Assembly: GCA_017305715.1 (NCBI GenBank)
Contig: JAFKKG010000009.1
Coordinates: forward strand, 310,001-374,000
Source of the DNA: Hyphomicrobiales bacterium
GTDB taxonomy: Bacteria; Pseudomonadota; Alphaproteobacteria; Rhizobiales; Xanthobacteraceae
Direction of reading: 5' to 3'
Length of the DNA: 64,000 bases
Part shown: positions 36,310-44,408 of the stretch, in pieces
Layout of the letters: every line of letters begins with the position of its first letter
Numbering within the stretch: position 1 is the stretch's first letter
Made by a program: the position numbers and the translations under genes
The notes under the pieces: generated by a model
Database searches by the model: none
What the model was told of the DNA's origin: nothing
What the model saw: only the letters and a program-made list of their open reading frames with translations

Positions 36310-37323
36310 ATGGGCGCAGCCGTTGCGGACAGGCACCGAGACGTCAGGCTGGCGGCGTTCGGCCGCGTCGCGACCGACAGTGTCGATGCCGCGGCCGAGG
36401 CGATCGGGCGCATCTTCTGCCCCCACGAGCTGAAGCCTGTTCGCCGATCGGCGCCCGATTTTTGCGCCTTGCACAATTGCGCCGCCTTCGACGGCTTCTC
36501 GATCAATTACGTCGCCTATGGCGGATCGGTGTCGATCGATCCCGGCTGCCTCGAACGATTTTTCCTGCTGCAGATTCCGCTTCGCGGATCGGCACGGATC
36601 GCGACCGCGGCCCGCGAGGTCGAAAGCAGCCCGGACGCCCTCGCCTCGCTGCTGTCGCCGACGATCCCGACGCGGATGACATGGGACGGCGATTGCGCCC
36701 AGTTGATCCTCCTGGTGGATCGGCGACTGGTCGAACAGCGGGCCGCCGCCTTGTCCGGCAAGCCGATCGGCGCCGTCGAGTTTGCCCCGGCGATTGATCT
36801 CAACCATGCCTGCGGGCGCGAACTGCGGGCGCAAACGTCGCATCTGGTCGATCTGGCCGAACATCTCGGACCGCAGCGCCGCCTGGCGCCGGTCGCGGCG
36901 GCCGAACTGCGCGAAGCCCTGCTCGGCGCCCTGCTCCATGGCCAACGCCACACGCGGAGCGAAGCGATGCAGGTGTTCGGCGGCCATGCCGAAACCCTGC
37001 CGCGGCCGTTGCAGCGGGCGCGGGATTGCCTGCATGCCCATGCGGCGGAGCCGCTCGACCTGGCTCAACTCGCCGAAGTCACCGGCATCGGCATCCGCGC
37101 GCTACAGCTCGGGTTCCGGCGCCATTTCGGCACCTCCATCTCACAGATGCTGCTCGAGATCCGGCTGGCGCATCTCAACGCCCGGCTCGGCAACGCCCGC
37201 CCCGGCGAGCACGTCATCGATATCGCGTTCGAACTCGGCTTCACGCATCTCAGCCGGATGGCGCGCGCCTACAGCCGGAAATTCGGCGAAACACCGTCAG
37301 CGACGCTGCGCCGGACGAGCTGA
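36310..37323 (+). CDS. AraC-family regulator with AraC-binding-like domain
   Basis: The product is 337 aa with GAGGGG just before the ATG. An N-terminal AraC-binding-like domain (FSINYVAYGGSVSIDPG near residue 60; RFFLLQIPLRGSARI) is followed by a C-terminal AraC DNA-binding domain (about 235-335), where LAQLAEVTGIGIRALQLGFRR and IAFELGFTHLSRMARAYSRKFGETPS are the two HTH signatures. Orientation and position suggest it governs the divergent cupin-FMO genes. It is convergent with the binding-protein gene. Confidence 0.9.
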   Translation: MGAAVADRHRDVRLAAFGRVATDSVDAAAEAIGRIFCPHELKPVRRSAPDFCALHNCAAFDGFSINYVAYGGSVSIDPGCLERFFLLQIPLRGSARIATAAREVESSPDALASLLSPTIPTRMTWDGDCAQLILLVDRRLVEQRAAALSGKPIGAVEFAPAIDLNHACGRELRAQTSHLVDLAEHLGPQRRLAPVAAAELREALLGALLHGQRHTRSEAMQVFGGHAETLPRPLQRARDCLHAHAAEPLDLAQLAEVTGIGIRALQLGFRRHFGTSISQMLLEIRLAHLNARLGNARPGEHVIDIAFELGFTHLSRMARAYSRKFGETPSATLRRTS

Positions 37324-37388
37324 AGCGGCCGGGCGGCGCTGCGGCCCATCTCTTCACGCGAACCGCTTCCATTTCGCTGGATAACGCC

Positions 37389-38603
37389 TTAGTGGCCGAC
37401 CTCGCCGTTGATGACATCGCCGAACAATTCCCAGGCTTCGCCGTTGAACCTCATCAACTGCATCTGCTCGATCGGAAAGAAGTCGTCCGGCGACGTGTTG
37501 ACGTTGATGCCGGGCAACATCATGTCGGTATGGAAGTCCTTCAGGTTTGCGGCCTGCTTCATGATGTTTTCGCGCGTGAGATTGTCCCCGCACTGCTTCA
37601 ACACCTGCACCATCGCCTGTGCCTGCACGTAGCCATAGGCGTTGTTGGCATTGGCCTTGTCGCCATCGGGATAGTACTTGTCCATAAAGGCGAGCCAGGC
37701 CTTCACGCCGGCGTCGTCCTTCCACGCCGGATCGGTCGGGTCTTTCAGATACGCCGTCGAGATGATGCCCTTGGTATATTGAAGGCCGGCGGGTTTCAGT
37801 ACCGACGCCACTGACGTGGCGGTATTGGCAAGGAAGAATTTCGGCTTCCAGCCGAGTTCGCCGACCTTGCGGATGGCCTGCGCCGACCCCTTGGGCGCAG
37901 CCCAGGAAAAGAAGATATCGGCCCCCGAATCGTGCAGGGCTACGATCTGCGAATCGATCGTGGGGTCGCTCACCTCGTAGGATTTTTCGGCGATGATCAT
38001 GCTCGCCCTGCTGCCGAGCCCGTCACGCAAGCCCTTGACCTGGTCCTTTCCGGCATCGTCGTTCTGCCAGAACACGGCGATCTTGCTGTTGGGAAAGTGA
38101 TCCAGGATGTACTTGGCGTAGATTCGTCCTTCGCTCTGGTAGTTGGGCTGGAAGCCCATCGTCCATGGAAAATTCTTCGGATCTCCCCATTTGGTGGCGC
38201 CGGACGCGACGAAAAGCTGAGGCACCTTTTTCGCATTCATGTACTTCTGGATCGCCGAATTCGACGGCGTTCCGAGCGCCTGGAAGATCAGCAGCACCTC
38301 GTCGCTCTCGACCAATTTCCGGGCCTGCTCGATGGCTTTTGGCGGGCTGTAGCCGTCGTCATAGGAGATGAAATTGATCTTGCGGCCGTTGATGCCGCCT
38401 TGCGCGTTGATCATGTTGAAATAGGCCGCCTCGGTCTTGCCGATGACGCCATAGGATGACGCCGGGCCGCTATAGGGCATGATGTTGCCGATCTTGATTT
38501 CGGTATCCGACGCGCCAGGATCGTATTTCTTCTGCGCGTGAGCGGTGGTTGCCGTGATCGCGGCAAGCGCCGTCAGGGCAACAAGAGTTCGTATCGGCAT
38601 CAT
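37389..38603 (-). CDS. Periplasmic substrate-binding protein of branched-chain amino acid type (LivK-like)
   Basis: The product is 404 aa from the ATG at 38603 (GGGAG upstream). A signal peptide is cut after TTAHA (near residue 23), before QKKYDPG. The type 1 periplasmic-binding fold is clear (IKIGNIMPYSGPASSYG, then RKINFISYDDGYSPPKAIEQ). Such proteins feed ABC importers for amino acids, aromatic acids or other organics. No permease or ATPase gene is adjacent, so it is an orphan component. The ligand may relate to the neighbouring FMO, but that is only inferred from position. Confidence 0.9.
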   Translation of the reverse strand: MMPIRTLVALTALAAITATTAHAQKKYDPGASDTEIKIGNIMPYSGPASSYGVIGKTEAAYFNMINAQGGINGRKINFISYDDGYSPPKAIEQARKLVESDEVLLIFQALGTPSNSAIQKYMNAKKVPQLFVASGATKWGDPKNFPWTMGFQPNYQSEGRIYAKYILDHFPNSKIAVFWQNDDAGKDQVKGLRDGLGSRASMIIAEKSYEVSDPTIDSQIVALHDSGADIFFSWAAPKGSAQAIRKVGELGWKPKFFLANTATSVASVLKPAGLQYTKGIISTAYLKDPTDPAWKDDAGVKAWLAFMDKYYPDGDKANANNAYGYVQAQAMVQVLKQCGDNLTRENIMKQAANLKDFHTDMMLPGINVNTSPDDFFPIEQMQLMRFNGEAWELFGDVINGEVGH

Positions 38604-38770
38604 CGTTCGCTCCCACTGGTATTTTTTTTTGCAGTGTCGCAAGCCATTCGCGGGCTGGCAAGCCGCCGCTTATTCCGCTAGACGAAACCATGCAATTGCT
38701 CGTCGCCAAGTATTTCAGCATGTTCTAATCGTACCGCAGCTCCCTTTGCCTTAACGACAAGGCCCACCGC

Positions 38771-40918
38771 TTGGACCTGAGAAAACGCACTGGCCCACGA
38801 CATCCCCGGCTCGCCGCCGCGGGCTTTCACCTCGCGCGCTGGCTGGCGCGGCGGGCGATGAGCAGGAATGCCTTCCATCAGCTCGGCTCCGGTTTCGCCG
38901 ACGCCCGCCTCGCGCAGGTGCGCGAAAAGCTTCGCCGCGGCGACACCGTGTTTCTCGCCGGCATCGCGCTTCCCGGCACGCATAATTCGGGCGTCGCGCT
39001 GGTCGAGGTGACGCAGGCCCGCGGTCCGCGGCTGATCGTCAACAACGAGGAAGAGCGCTTTTCCGGCAACAAGCACACGACGGAATATCCGCGTGCGTCG
39101 ATCGACGCGATGATTGCAACCCTGCGCGGCATGGGACGCGATATCGGCGACATCGACGCCTGGCTGACGAGCTGGGATTATCCGACGCTGGCTGGAACCT
39201 TGGCGCGTTCGGTCCTGGAAGAAGCGCCGCAGAGCCTGAAGCTGCTGGGCGTCGCCGACGCCACGGCGTTCGACAAGCGCCGCCTCGACCAGATGCGGCG
39301 CTCACCGAAGATCCTGGCGCGGCAGCTCGGGCTGACCGAACGCGTGCCGCTGATCTGCATGCCGCATCATGGCAATCACGCCTGGTTCTCCTACGCAGCA
39401 TCGCCGTTTGCCGACGATGGCGCGCCGGTCGCGGTCGCCGTTCTGGACGGCACCGGCGATGTCGGCTCGGTCTCGCTCTATGTCGTCGAACACGGCGAGA
39501 TGCGCCAGCTCCACAGCAACGACAGCATGTTCGATTCCATCGGCATGTTCTACAGCGTGATTTCATCGACGCAGGGGGGCTGGACCTGGCTCTCCAGCGA
39601 GGGCCGTTACATGGGCGCCGCGGCCTGGGGCGACATGAACCGGGCCAGCAACCGTTATTACGCGCGATTGAGACAGGTGCTGGATTTCGGCAGCAACGGT
39701 GATGTGCGGCTCAATCGCGCGATGGCGAATTGGTGCTGCGAGCCTTCCACCAACCCCTACAAGGGCGCGCTGGTCGACATCCTCGGACCCCCGCTCAGGC
39801 CCGACCAGCTCTGGAATCCGGACGCGGTGCTGCGCGTCGAGGACATCCATCACCGCCCCGACACCAAGGATCGCCTCGACAAGGCGGCCGCCACGCAATT
39901 GGTGTTCGAGGACGCCATGATCCACATTGTCGATCATCTGCTGCGCATGACGGGCGCGAGCCGGCTGGTATTGACCGGCGGCGTGGCGCTGAATGCGATC
40001 GGCAATATGCGGCTGCTGGAACATTTCGATGAGGCCTGGTTTGCCGAAGCGCAACAACGCAAGGCGCGGCTGCATCTGTGGGTGCCGCCGGTGCCCGGCG
40101 ATCCCGGCGTCACCATCGGCGCCGCCTGGATGTTCGCGCATCTGGCGGGCGCCCCGCGCGGCGGGCCGATGACACATGCGTTCTATTGCGGCCTGCCGCC
40201 GTCCGGCGCCGACATCGCGCGCGCGCTCGAGGCCGACGATATCGCCTCGCAGCGCATCGGCGATATCTCGACCACCGATGGCCGCGATGCGGTCGCCGAC
40301 CTGATGGCGTTCATGGTCGCGCAGAACGGCGTGATCGCGCTGTATCAGGGCGCCGCCGAGACCGGACCGCGCGCGCTCGGTCATCGCTCGATCCTCGCCA
40401 ACCCCTGCAATCCCGAGGCGCGGGAGCGGCTCAACGAACGCGTCAAATACCGCGAGGCGATCCGCCCCCTGGCGCCAATGGCGACGCTCGAAGCTGCCCG
40501 GCAATATTTCGAGCTGCTGCCGGGCGCTTCCGACGCCGACTACAACGCCTACAATTACATGGTGCTGACGGCACAATCGAAGCCGGGCGCCCGCGACAAA
40601 ATCCCGGCGGTGATTCATGCCGACGGCACCGGCCGGATTCAGATCGTCGATGCGGATAACGATCCCCTCACCTACGCCTATCTGAAGGCGCTTGGCCGTC
40701 ATATCGGCGTCGAGATATCGGTCAACACATCCTTCAATGTCGCAGGGCCAATCGCCCAGACCCCGCAGCAGGCCATCGATACGCTGCGCCGCTCCAAGGG
40801 CCTCGATGCGGTGGTGCTGGTCGCCGACGACGGGACCGTGCATGCGGCCTGGCATGGCGGCGAACGCGACAGCGGAAGATTTTCCGGCTGGTTCAGGCAA
40901 TGGAACGCGCGCCGGTAA
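38771..40918 (+). CDS. NodU/CmcH-family O-carbamoyltransferase
   Basis: The product is 715 aa from the TTG at 38771; an in-frame ATG at 38858 is an alternative. The N-terminal Kae1-like domain has GTHNSGVALVE, EERFSGNKHTTEYPR, PHHGNHAWFSYAASPF (metal-binding His residues) and VLDGTGDVGS. GGVALNAIGNMRLLE, the conserved GPRALGHRSILANP and the C-terminal VNTSFNVAGPIAQTP complete the family pattern. These enzymes transfer a carbamoyl group from carbamoyl phosphate to a hydroxyl of a sugar or natural product. It lacks nod or antibiotic genes nearby and stands alone, divergent from the binding protein. Acceptor unknown. Confidence 0.9.
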   Translation: MDLRKRTGPRHPRLAAAGFHLARWLARRAMSRNAFHQLGSGFADARLAQVREKLRRGDTVFLAGIALPGTHNSGVALVEVTQARGPRLIVNNEEERFSGNKHTTEYPRASIDAMIATLRGMGRDIGDIDAWLTSWDYPTLAGTLARSVLEEAPQSLKLLGVADATAFDKRRLDQMRRSPKILARQLGLTERVPLICMPHHGNHAWFSYAASPFADDGAPVAVAVLDGTGDVGSVSLYVVEHGEMRQLHSNDSMFDSIGMFYSVISSTQGGWTWLSSEGRYMGAAAWGDMNRASNRYYARLRQVLDFGSNGDVRLNRAMANWCCEPSTNPYKGALVDILGPPLRPDQLWNPDAVLRVEDIHHRPDTKDRLDKAAATQLVFEDAMIHIVDHLLRMTGASRLVLTGGVALNAIGNMRLLEHFDEAWFAEAQQRKARLHLWVPPVPGDPGVTIGAAWMFAHLAGAPRGGPMTHAFYCGLPPSGADIARALEADDIASQRIGDISTTDGRDAVADLMAFMVAQNGVIALYQGAAETGPRALGHRSILANPCNPEARERLNERVKYREAIRPLAPMATLEAARQYFELLPGASDADYNAYNYMVLTAQSKPGARDKIPAVIHADGTGRIQIVDADNDPLTYAYLKALGRHIGVEISVNTSFNVAGPIAQTPQQAIDTLRRSKGLDAVVLVADDGTVHAAWHGGERDSGRFSGWFRQWNARR

Positions 40919-41070
40919 GGTTGACCGGTTAGCTTAACGAGCGACGGCAATTGCGCGGCGCGCGCTGCGGGCTATCGTGAAGCAGCCGGATGATTGGACC
41001 GGCCCCCTGTGAACAGCGCCGTCGCGCAATCATCTTCAACCCGGCGGCCGCGTTGGATCGTGAGCGCGCC

Positions 41071-41277
41071 ATGCATGCCGAAAGCCAATCGGAAAGCCAA
41101 GAGCGACTGCGAATATTGAGCCTCAGTCCGAAGCCCGCCTGGGCCGAAGTCTGGCACTTGCGGAAAATTCTCATTCCGCGGCGATCCATCACCGGTCGAT
41201 TGCTGACCGGCCAGGTCTGGCGGCGTCATGACGGCAGGCGCTGGATCTACAAGAAATTCACCGAGTACAACGGCTAG
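41071..41277 (+). CDS. Small basic protein, unknown function
   Basis: A 68-aa protein starting MHAESQSESQERL. It is strongly basic and aromatic in the C-terminal half (WHLRKILIPRRS, VWRRHDGRRWIYKK). The sequence composition looks like a real small protein of this group rather than noise, but I recognise no domain. No clear RBS. Its stop overlaps the end of the convergent EamA transporter by 4 bp. Confidence 0.5.
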   Translation: MHAESQSESQERLRILSLSPKPAWAEVWHLRKILIPRRSITGRLLTGQVWRRHDGRRWIYKKFTEYNG

Positions 41278-42206
41278 CGCCGAACCACGGCCGGCCGTCG
41301 AAACAACTCCAGCACGCGGCCGTCGATCAGCAACAGCGCACTGCCGATCACCAGCGCGCCGGCGATCTCGCGCAGTGAAATCTGCTCACCCAGCACGAGA
41401 TGGCCGAGCACGATGGCGGTGACCGGAATTAGCAGCGTCACCAGCATGACATTGGTGGCGCCGGAGCGGCGCAGAATCTGGAAGAACATGATATAGGCCA
41501 GCGCCGTCGATAGCGCCGCCAGACCGATCACCGCGAGCCACGTCGTGACGCCAGGCATCGGCAATTGCCAGGGGCGCTCGACGAAGCCGGCCACAAAAAT
41601 CATCATGACGCTCGAAGCCAGCAACTGGAACGTCGCCGTTCCCAGCGGCGGCGAGTCGGGCAGCAGCCGCCGCGCCAGCAGCGCCGCCAGGCCATAACTG
41701 AACGCGCCTGCGAGGCAGAGCAGGATGCCGATGCCCTGCCCGCTCCAAAATCCCTCGCCGCCAAAATTCCAGCCGCGCAAGATCACGACGCCGATCAGCC
41801 CGGTGATGACGCCCGCGATCCGCCGCGCCTGCAACTTCTCCTCACCGGCCGCCGCCATCACTACGACGGTGAACAGCGGTGTGGTGGCGTTGAGGATCGA
41901 GGCGAGCCCGCTCGGGATCGTCATCTGTCCCGCCACGATCAACGAGAACGGCAAGACGTTGTTGAACAGCCCGATCGCGAAAAACGGCTTCCAGCCCGAA
42001 ATCCCTTTGGGAAACTGAACCCGGCAGACCCACAGCAGCGGCAGCAGGATGATCGCGGCCAGCGCGACGCGCAGCAGCACCAATGTCAGCGGCGGCAATT
42101 CGCGCAACGCCACGCCGTTGAAGAAAAACGAGCCGCCCCACAGCACCGAAAGCAGGCCGAGCAGCGACCAGTCGCGGGCGTCGATGCGGTTGTCGTGGGC
42201 GGTCAT
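41274..42206 (-). CDS. EamA/DMT-family transporter
   Basis: A 310-aa protein with ten predicted TM helices in two EamA halves (first half with SVLWGGSFFFNG, second with GAFSYGLAALLARR and a final LGEQISLREIAGALVI motif). Drug/metabolite exporter superfamily of the inner membrane; substrate unknown. It lies 73 bp after the HIBADH-like gene on the same strand. Confidence 0.88.
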   Translation of the reverse strand: MTAHDNRIDARDWSLLGLLSVLWGGSFFFNGVALRELPPLTLVLLRVALAAIILLPLLWVCRVQFPKGISGWKPFFAIGLFNNVLPFSLIVAGQMTIPSGLASILNATTPLFTVVVMAAAGEEKLQARRIAGVITGLIGVVILRGWNFGGEGFWSGQGIGILLCLAGAFSYGLAALLARRLLPDSPPLGTATFQLLASSVMMIFVAGFVERPWQLPMPGVTTWLAVIGLAALSTALAYIMFFQILRRSGATNVMLVTLLIPVTAIVLGHLVLGEQISLREIAGALVIGSALLLIDGRVLELFRRPAVVRR

Positions 42207-42279
42207 TGCGGCTCATATCTGCGTTTGACGCAGATCTATCCGGACGAGCGCCCCCTTCCCACCCGATTCCCGAACGGGC

Positions 42280-43152
42280 CTATTTCGGCCGCGATATGAT
42301 TTCGATCATCCTGCCTTCGTCGTCGTCAGGCATTTCAGCCTTCGCCCGCGCATAGGCTTCGACCGCGGCGCGGCTGACCAGCGGCGTGCCGGCCAGCAGG
42401 CCTTCGGCCAATTTCACCGCATAGGCCGCGTCCTTGTGGCGGAGCGCCGTCGTGAACGATACGCCGGAGAAATCGCGCGCCACCATGCGCTTCGAATGGC
42501 GGATCACCTGCGGGCTCGCCACCGCGCCGGTCGCCAGCGCTTCCACCACGAGATCCATATCGAGCCCGGCTTGCTCGGCCATCGCAACGCCCTCGGCGAG
42601 GCTGGCAATCTGCACGGCCCCCATCAGATTGTTGATCAGCTTGAAGACGGTACCGGTGCCGACGGCGCCGAAATACCTGACGACGTTGCCGATCGGCGCG
42701 AGATAGGGTTTTGCGCGATCGAGATCGGCGGGCTCTGCGCCGACCAGCAAGGTCAGCTTGCCGGCGGCCGCCGCTTCCGGCAGGCCGGTGACGGGGCAGT
42801 CGATATAGACAAAACCGCGACCGCGCAGATCGCGCGCCATGTCGAGCGCGTGCTGGTGCGACACGGTCGAACATTCGATCGCGAGCGCGCCCGGCTTCAT
42901 CTTGATGGCGGCGCCATCCTTGCCGAGCCACACCGCGCGGGACGCGTCATCATCGGCGACCATGGTGACGACGGCGTCGGCGCCGTCGGCGGCATCCGCC
43001 GGCGAAGCCGCCCAGCGCGCGCCGCGCGCGATCAGGTCCTCGGCTTTGGCCTTGCTGCGATTCCAGACCGCCACGCCAAAGCCGGCATCGAGATAGCGGG
43101 CCGCCATGCCATGGCCCATACGGCCAAGGCCGATGAAAGCGACTGTCGTCAT
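42280..43152 (-). CDS. 3-hydroxyisobutyrate dehydrogenase-family oxidoreductase
   Basis: The product is 290 aa. The N-terminal Rossmann motif GLGRMGHGMAARYLDAG and the family pattern YIDCPVTGLPEAAAAGKLTLLVG are clear. The catalytic Lys is in GTVFKLINNLM (about residue 168). Beta-hydroxyacid dehydrogenase family (HIBADH, tartronate semialdehyde reductase and relatives); substrate not decided. It starts 3 bp after the prfB stop codon, so it is probably co-transcribed with it. Confidence 0.9.
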   Translation of the reverse strand: MTTVAFIGLGRMGHGMAARYLDAGFGVAVWNRSKAKAEDLIARGARWAASPADAADGADAVVTMVADDDASRAVWLGKDGAAIKMKPGALAIECSTVSHQHALDMARDLRGRGFVYIDCPVTGLPEAAAAGKLTLLVGAEPADLDRAKPYLAPIGNVVRYFGAVGTGTVFKLINNLMGAVQIASLAEGVAMAEQAGLDMDLVVEALATGAVASPQVIRHSKRMVARDFSGVSFTTALRHKDAAYAVKLAEGLLAGTPLVSRAAVEAYARAKAEMPDDDEGRMIEIISRPK

Positions 43153-43155
43153 GGG

Positions 43156-44287
43156 CTAATCCACATCCTCGACCGAGCCGGGCGTGGTGCCGAATGCACG
43201 CTGCGCCAGCGTTGCGGCCATGAATTCATCGAGATCGCCGTCGAGCACGCCTGACGTGTCCGAGGTCTGCACGCCGGTGCGGAGATCCTTGACCATCTGG
43301 TAGGGCTGCAGCACGTAGGAGCGGATCTGGTGGCCCCAGCCGATATCGGTCTTGGCGGCCTGATCGGCGGCGGCCTGCTCCTCGCGCTTCTTCAGTTCGA
43401 TTTCATAGAGTCGCGCGCGCAGCATGTCCCAGGCCTGCGCGCGATTCTTGTGCTGCGAACGGCCGGCCTGACAGACCACCGCGACGCCGGTCGGAATGTG
43501 CGTCAGGCGCACCGCGGACTCGGTCTTGTTGACGTGCTGACCACCGGCGCCGCCCGAGCGCATGGTGTCGGTGCGCACGTCGGACTCGGCGATGTCGATC
43601 TTGATGCTGTTATCGACCACGGGAAAGATCGCGACCGACGAGAATGACGTGTGCCGGCGCGCGTTGGAATCGTAGGGCGATATCCGCACCAGGCGGTGCA
43701 CGCCGGCCTCGGTCTTGAGCCAGCCATAGGCGTTGTGGCCGGAGATCTGGATGGTGGCGGATTTGATGCCGGCTTCTTCGCCCTGGGTTTCTTCCAGATA
43801 TTCGACCTTGAAGCCGTGCTTCTCGGCCCAGCGCGTATACATGCGCAGCAGCATCTCGGCCCAGTCCTGGCTTTCGGTGCCGCCGGCGCCGGCATGGACT
43901 TCCAGATAGGAATCGAACCGGTCGGCCTCGCCTGACAGCAGCGCTTCCAACTCGCGGCGGGCGACTTCCTTTTTCAGGGCTTTGAGCGCGTTCTCGGCTT
44001 CGGTGACGACGCCGGCATCGTTCTCGGCTTCGCCAAGTTCGATCATCTCGACATTGTCGCTGAGTTCGCGCTCGACCTTGCCGATGCCGGCAAGCGCATC
44101 CTCCAGCGAGGTGCGCTCCTGCATCAGTTTCTGGGCCTTCTGCGGATCGTTCCAGAGATTGGGATCTTCGGCGAGCTTGTTCAGCTCGGCGAGCCGCGCC
44201 GTGGACTGTTCGACGTCAAAGATGCCTCCTCAGCAGCCCGACTGACTGCTTGATCTCTTCAACGAGGCGTTCGACTTCAGCGCGCAT
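43156..44287 (-). CDS. prfB: Peptide chain release factor 2, with programmed +1 frameshift
   Basis: Starts at the ATG at 44287 and reads 23 codons to an in-frame TGA (44218-44216). Just before it is AGGAGG, then CAT, CTT, TGA, C: the classical RF2 site. A +1 shift after CTT (44221-44219) continues as GAC GTC GAA through to 43156, giving 376 aa. [10 protein letters not shown] is the catalytic GGQ; the codon-recognition segment is [11 protein letters not shown], so SPY replaces the SPF of E. coli. RF2 ends translation at UGA and UAA, and the UGA inside its own gene gives autoregulation. Gene-finders that ignore the shift would call only 43156-44124. Confidence 0.95.
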
Positions 44288-44367
44288 GGGTGTCTCTGAT
44301 CTGCGGTGCAAACCGTCAATGACGGGTGTTGCGAGGGATGTAGCGGCGTCCGCCACAAAGCGCAATC

Positions 44368-44390
44368 CGCCTGGGTCTGGTCCCAGGCGG
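44368..44390 (-). terminator. Hairpin between ponA and prfB, possible terminator
   Basis: A perfect 9-bp stem (44368-44376 with 44382-44390; CCGCCTGGG and its complement) lies just past the ponA stop. The T-rich side (TTTCTT) is on the plus strand, so for minus-strand transcripts it is more likely an mRNA-stabilising or weak stop signal. Confidence 0.4.
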
Positions 44391-44408
44391 TTTCTTCGCC
44401 CAGCGAAA

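Noticed and set aside
43660-43700. SPY instead of SPF in RF2 looked like a changed stop-codon reader
   Set aside because: A conservative aromatic change that I recall from other alphaproteobacterial RF2 proteins; GGQ and flanking residues are intact.
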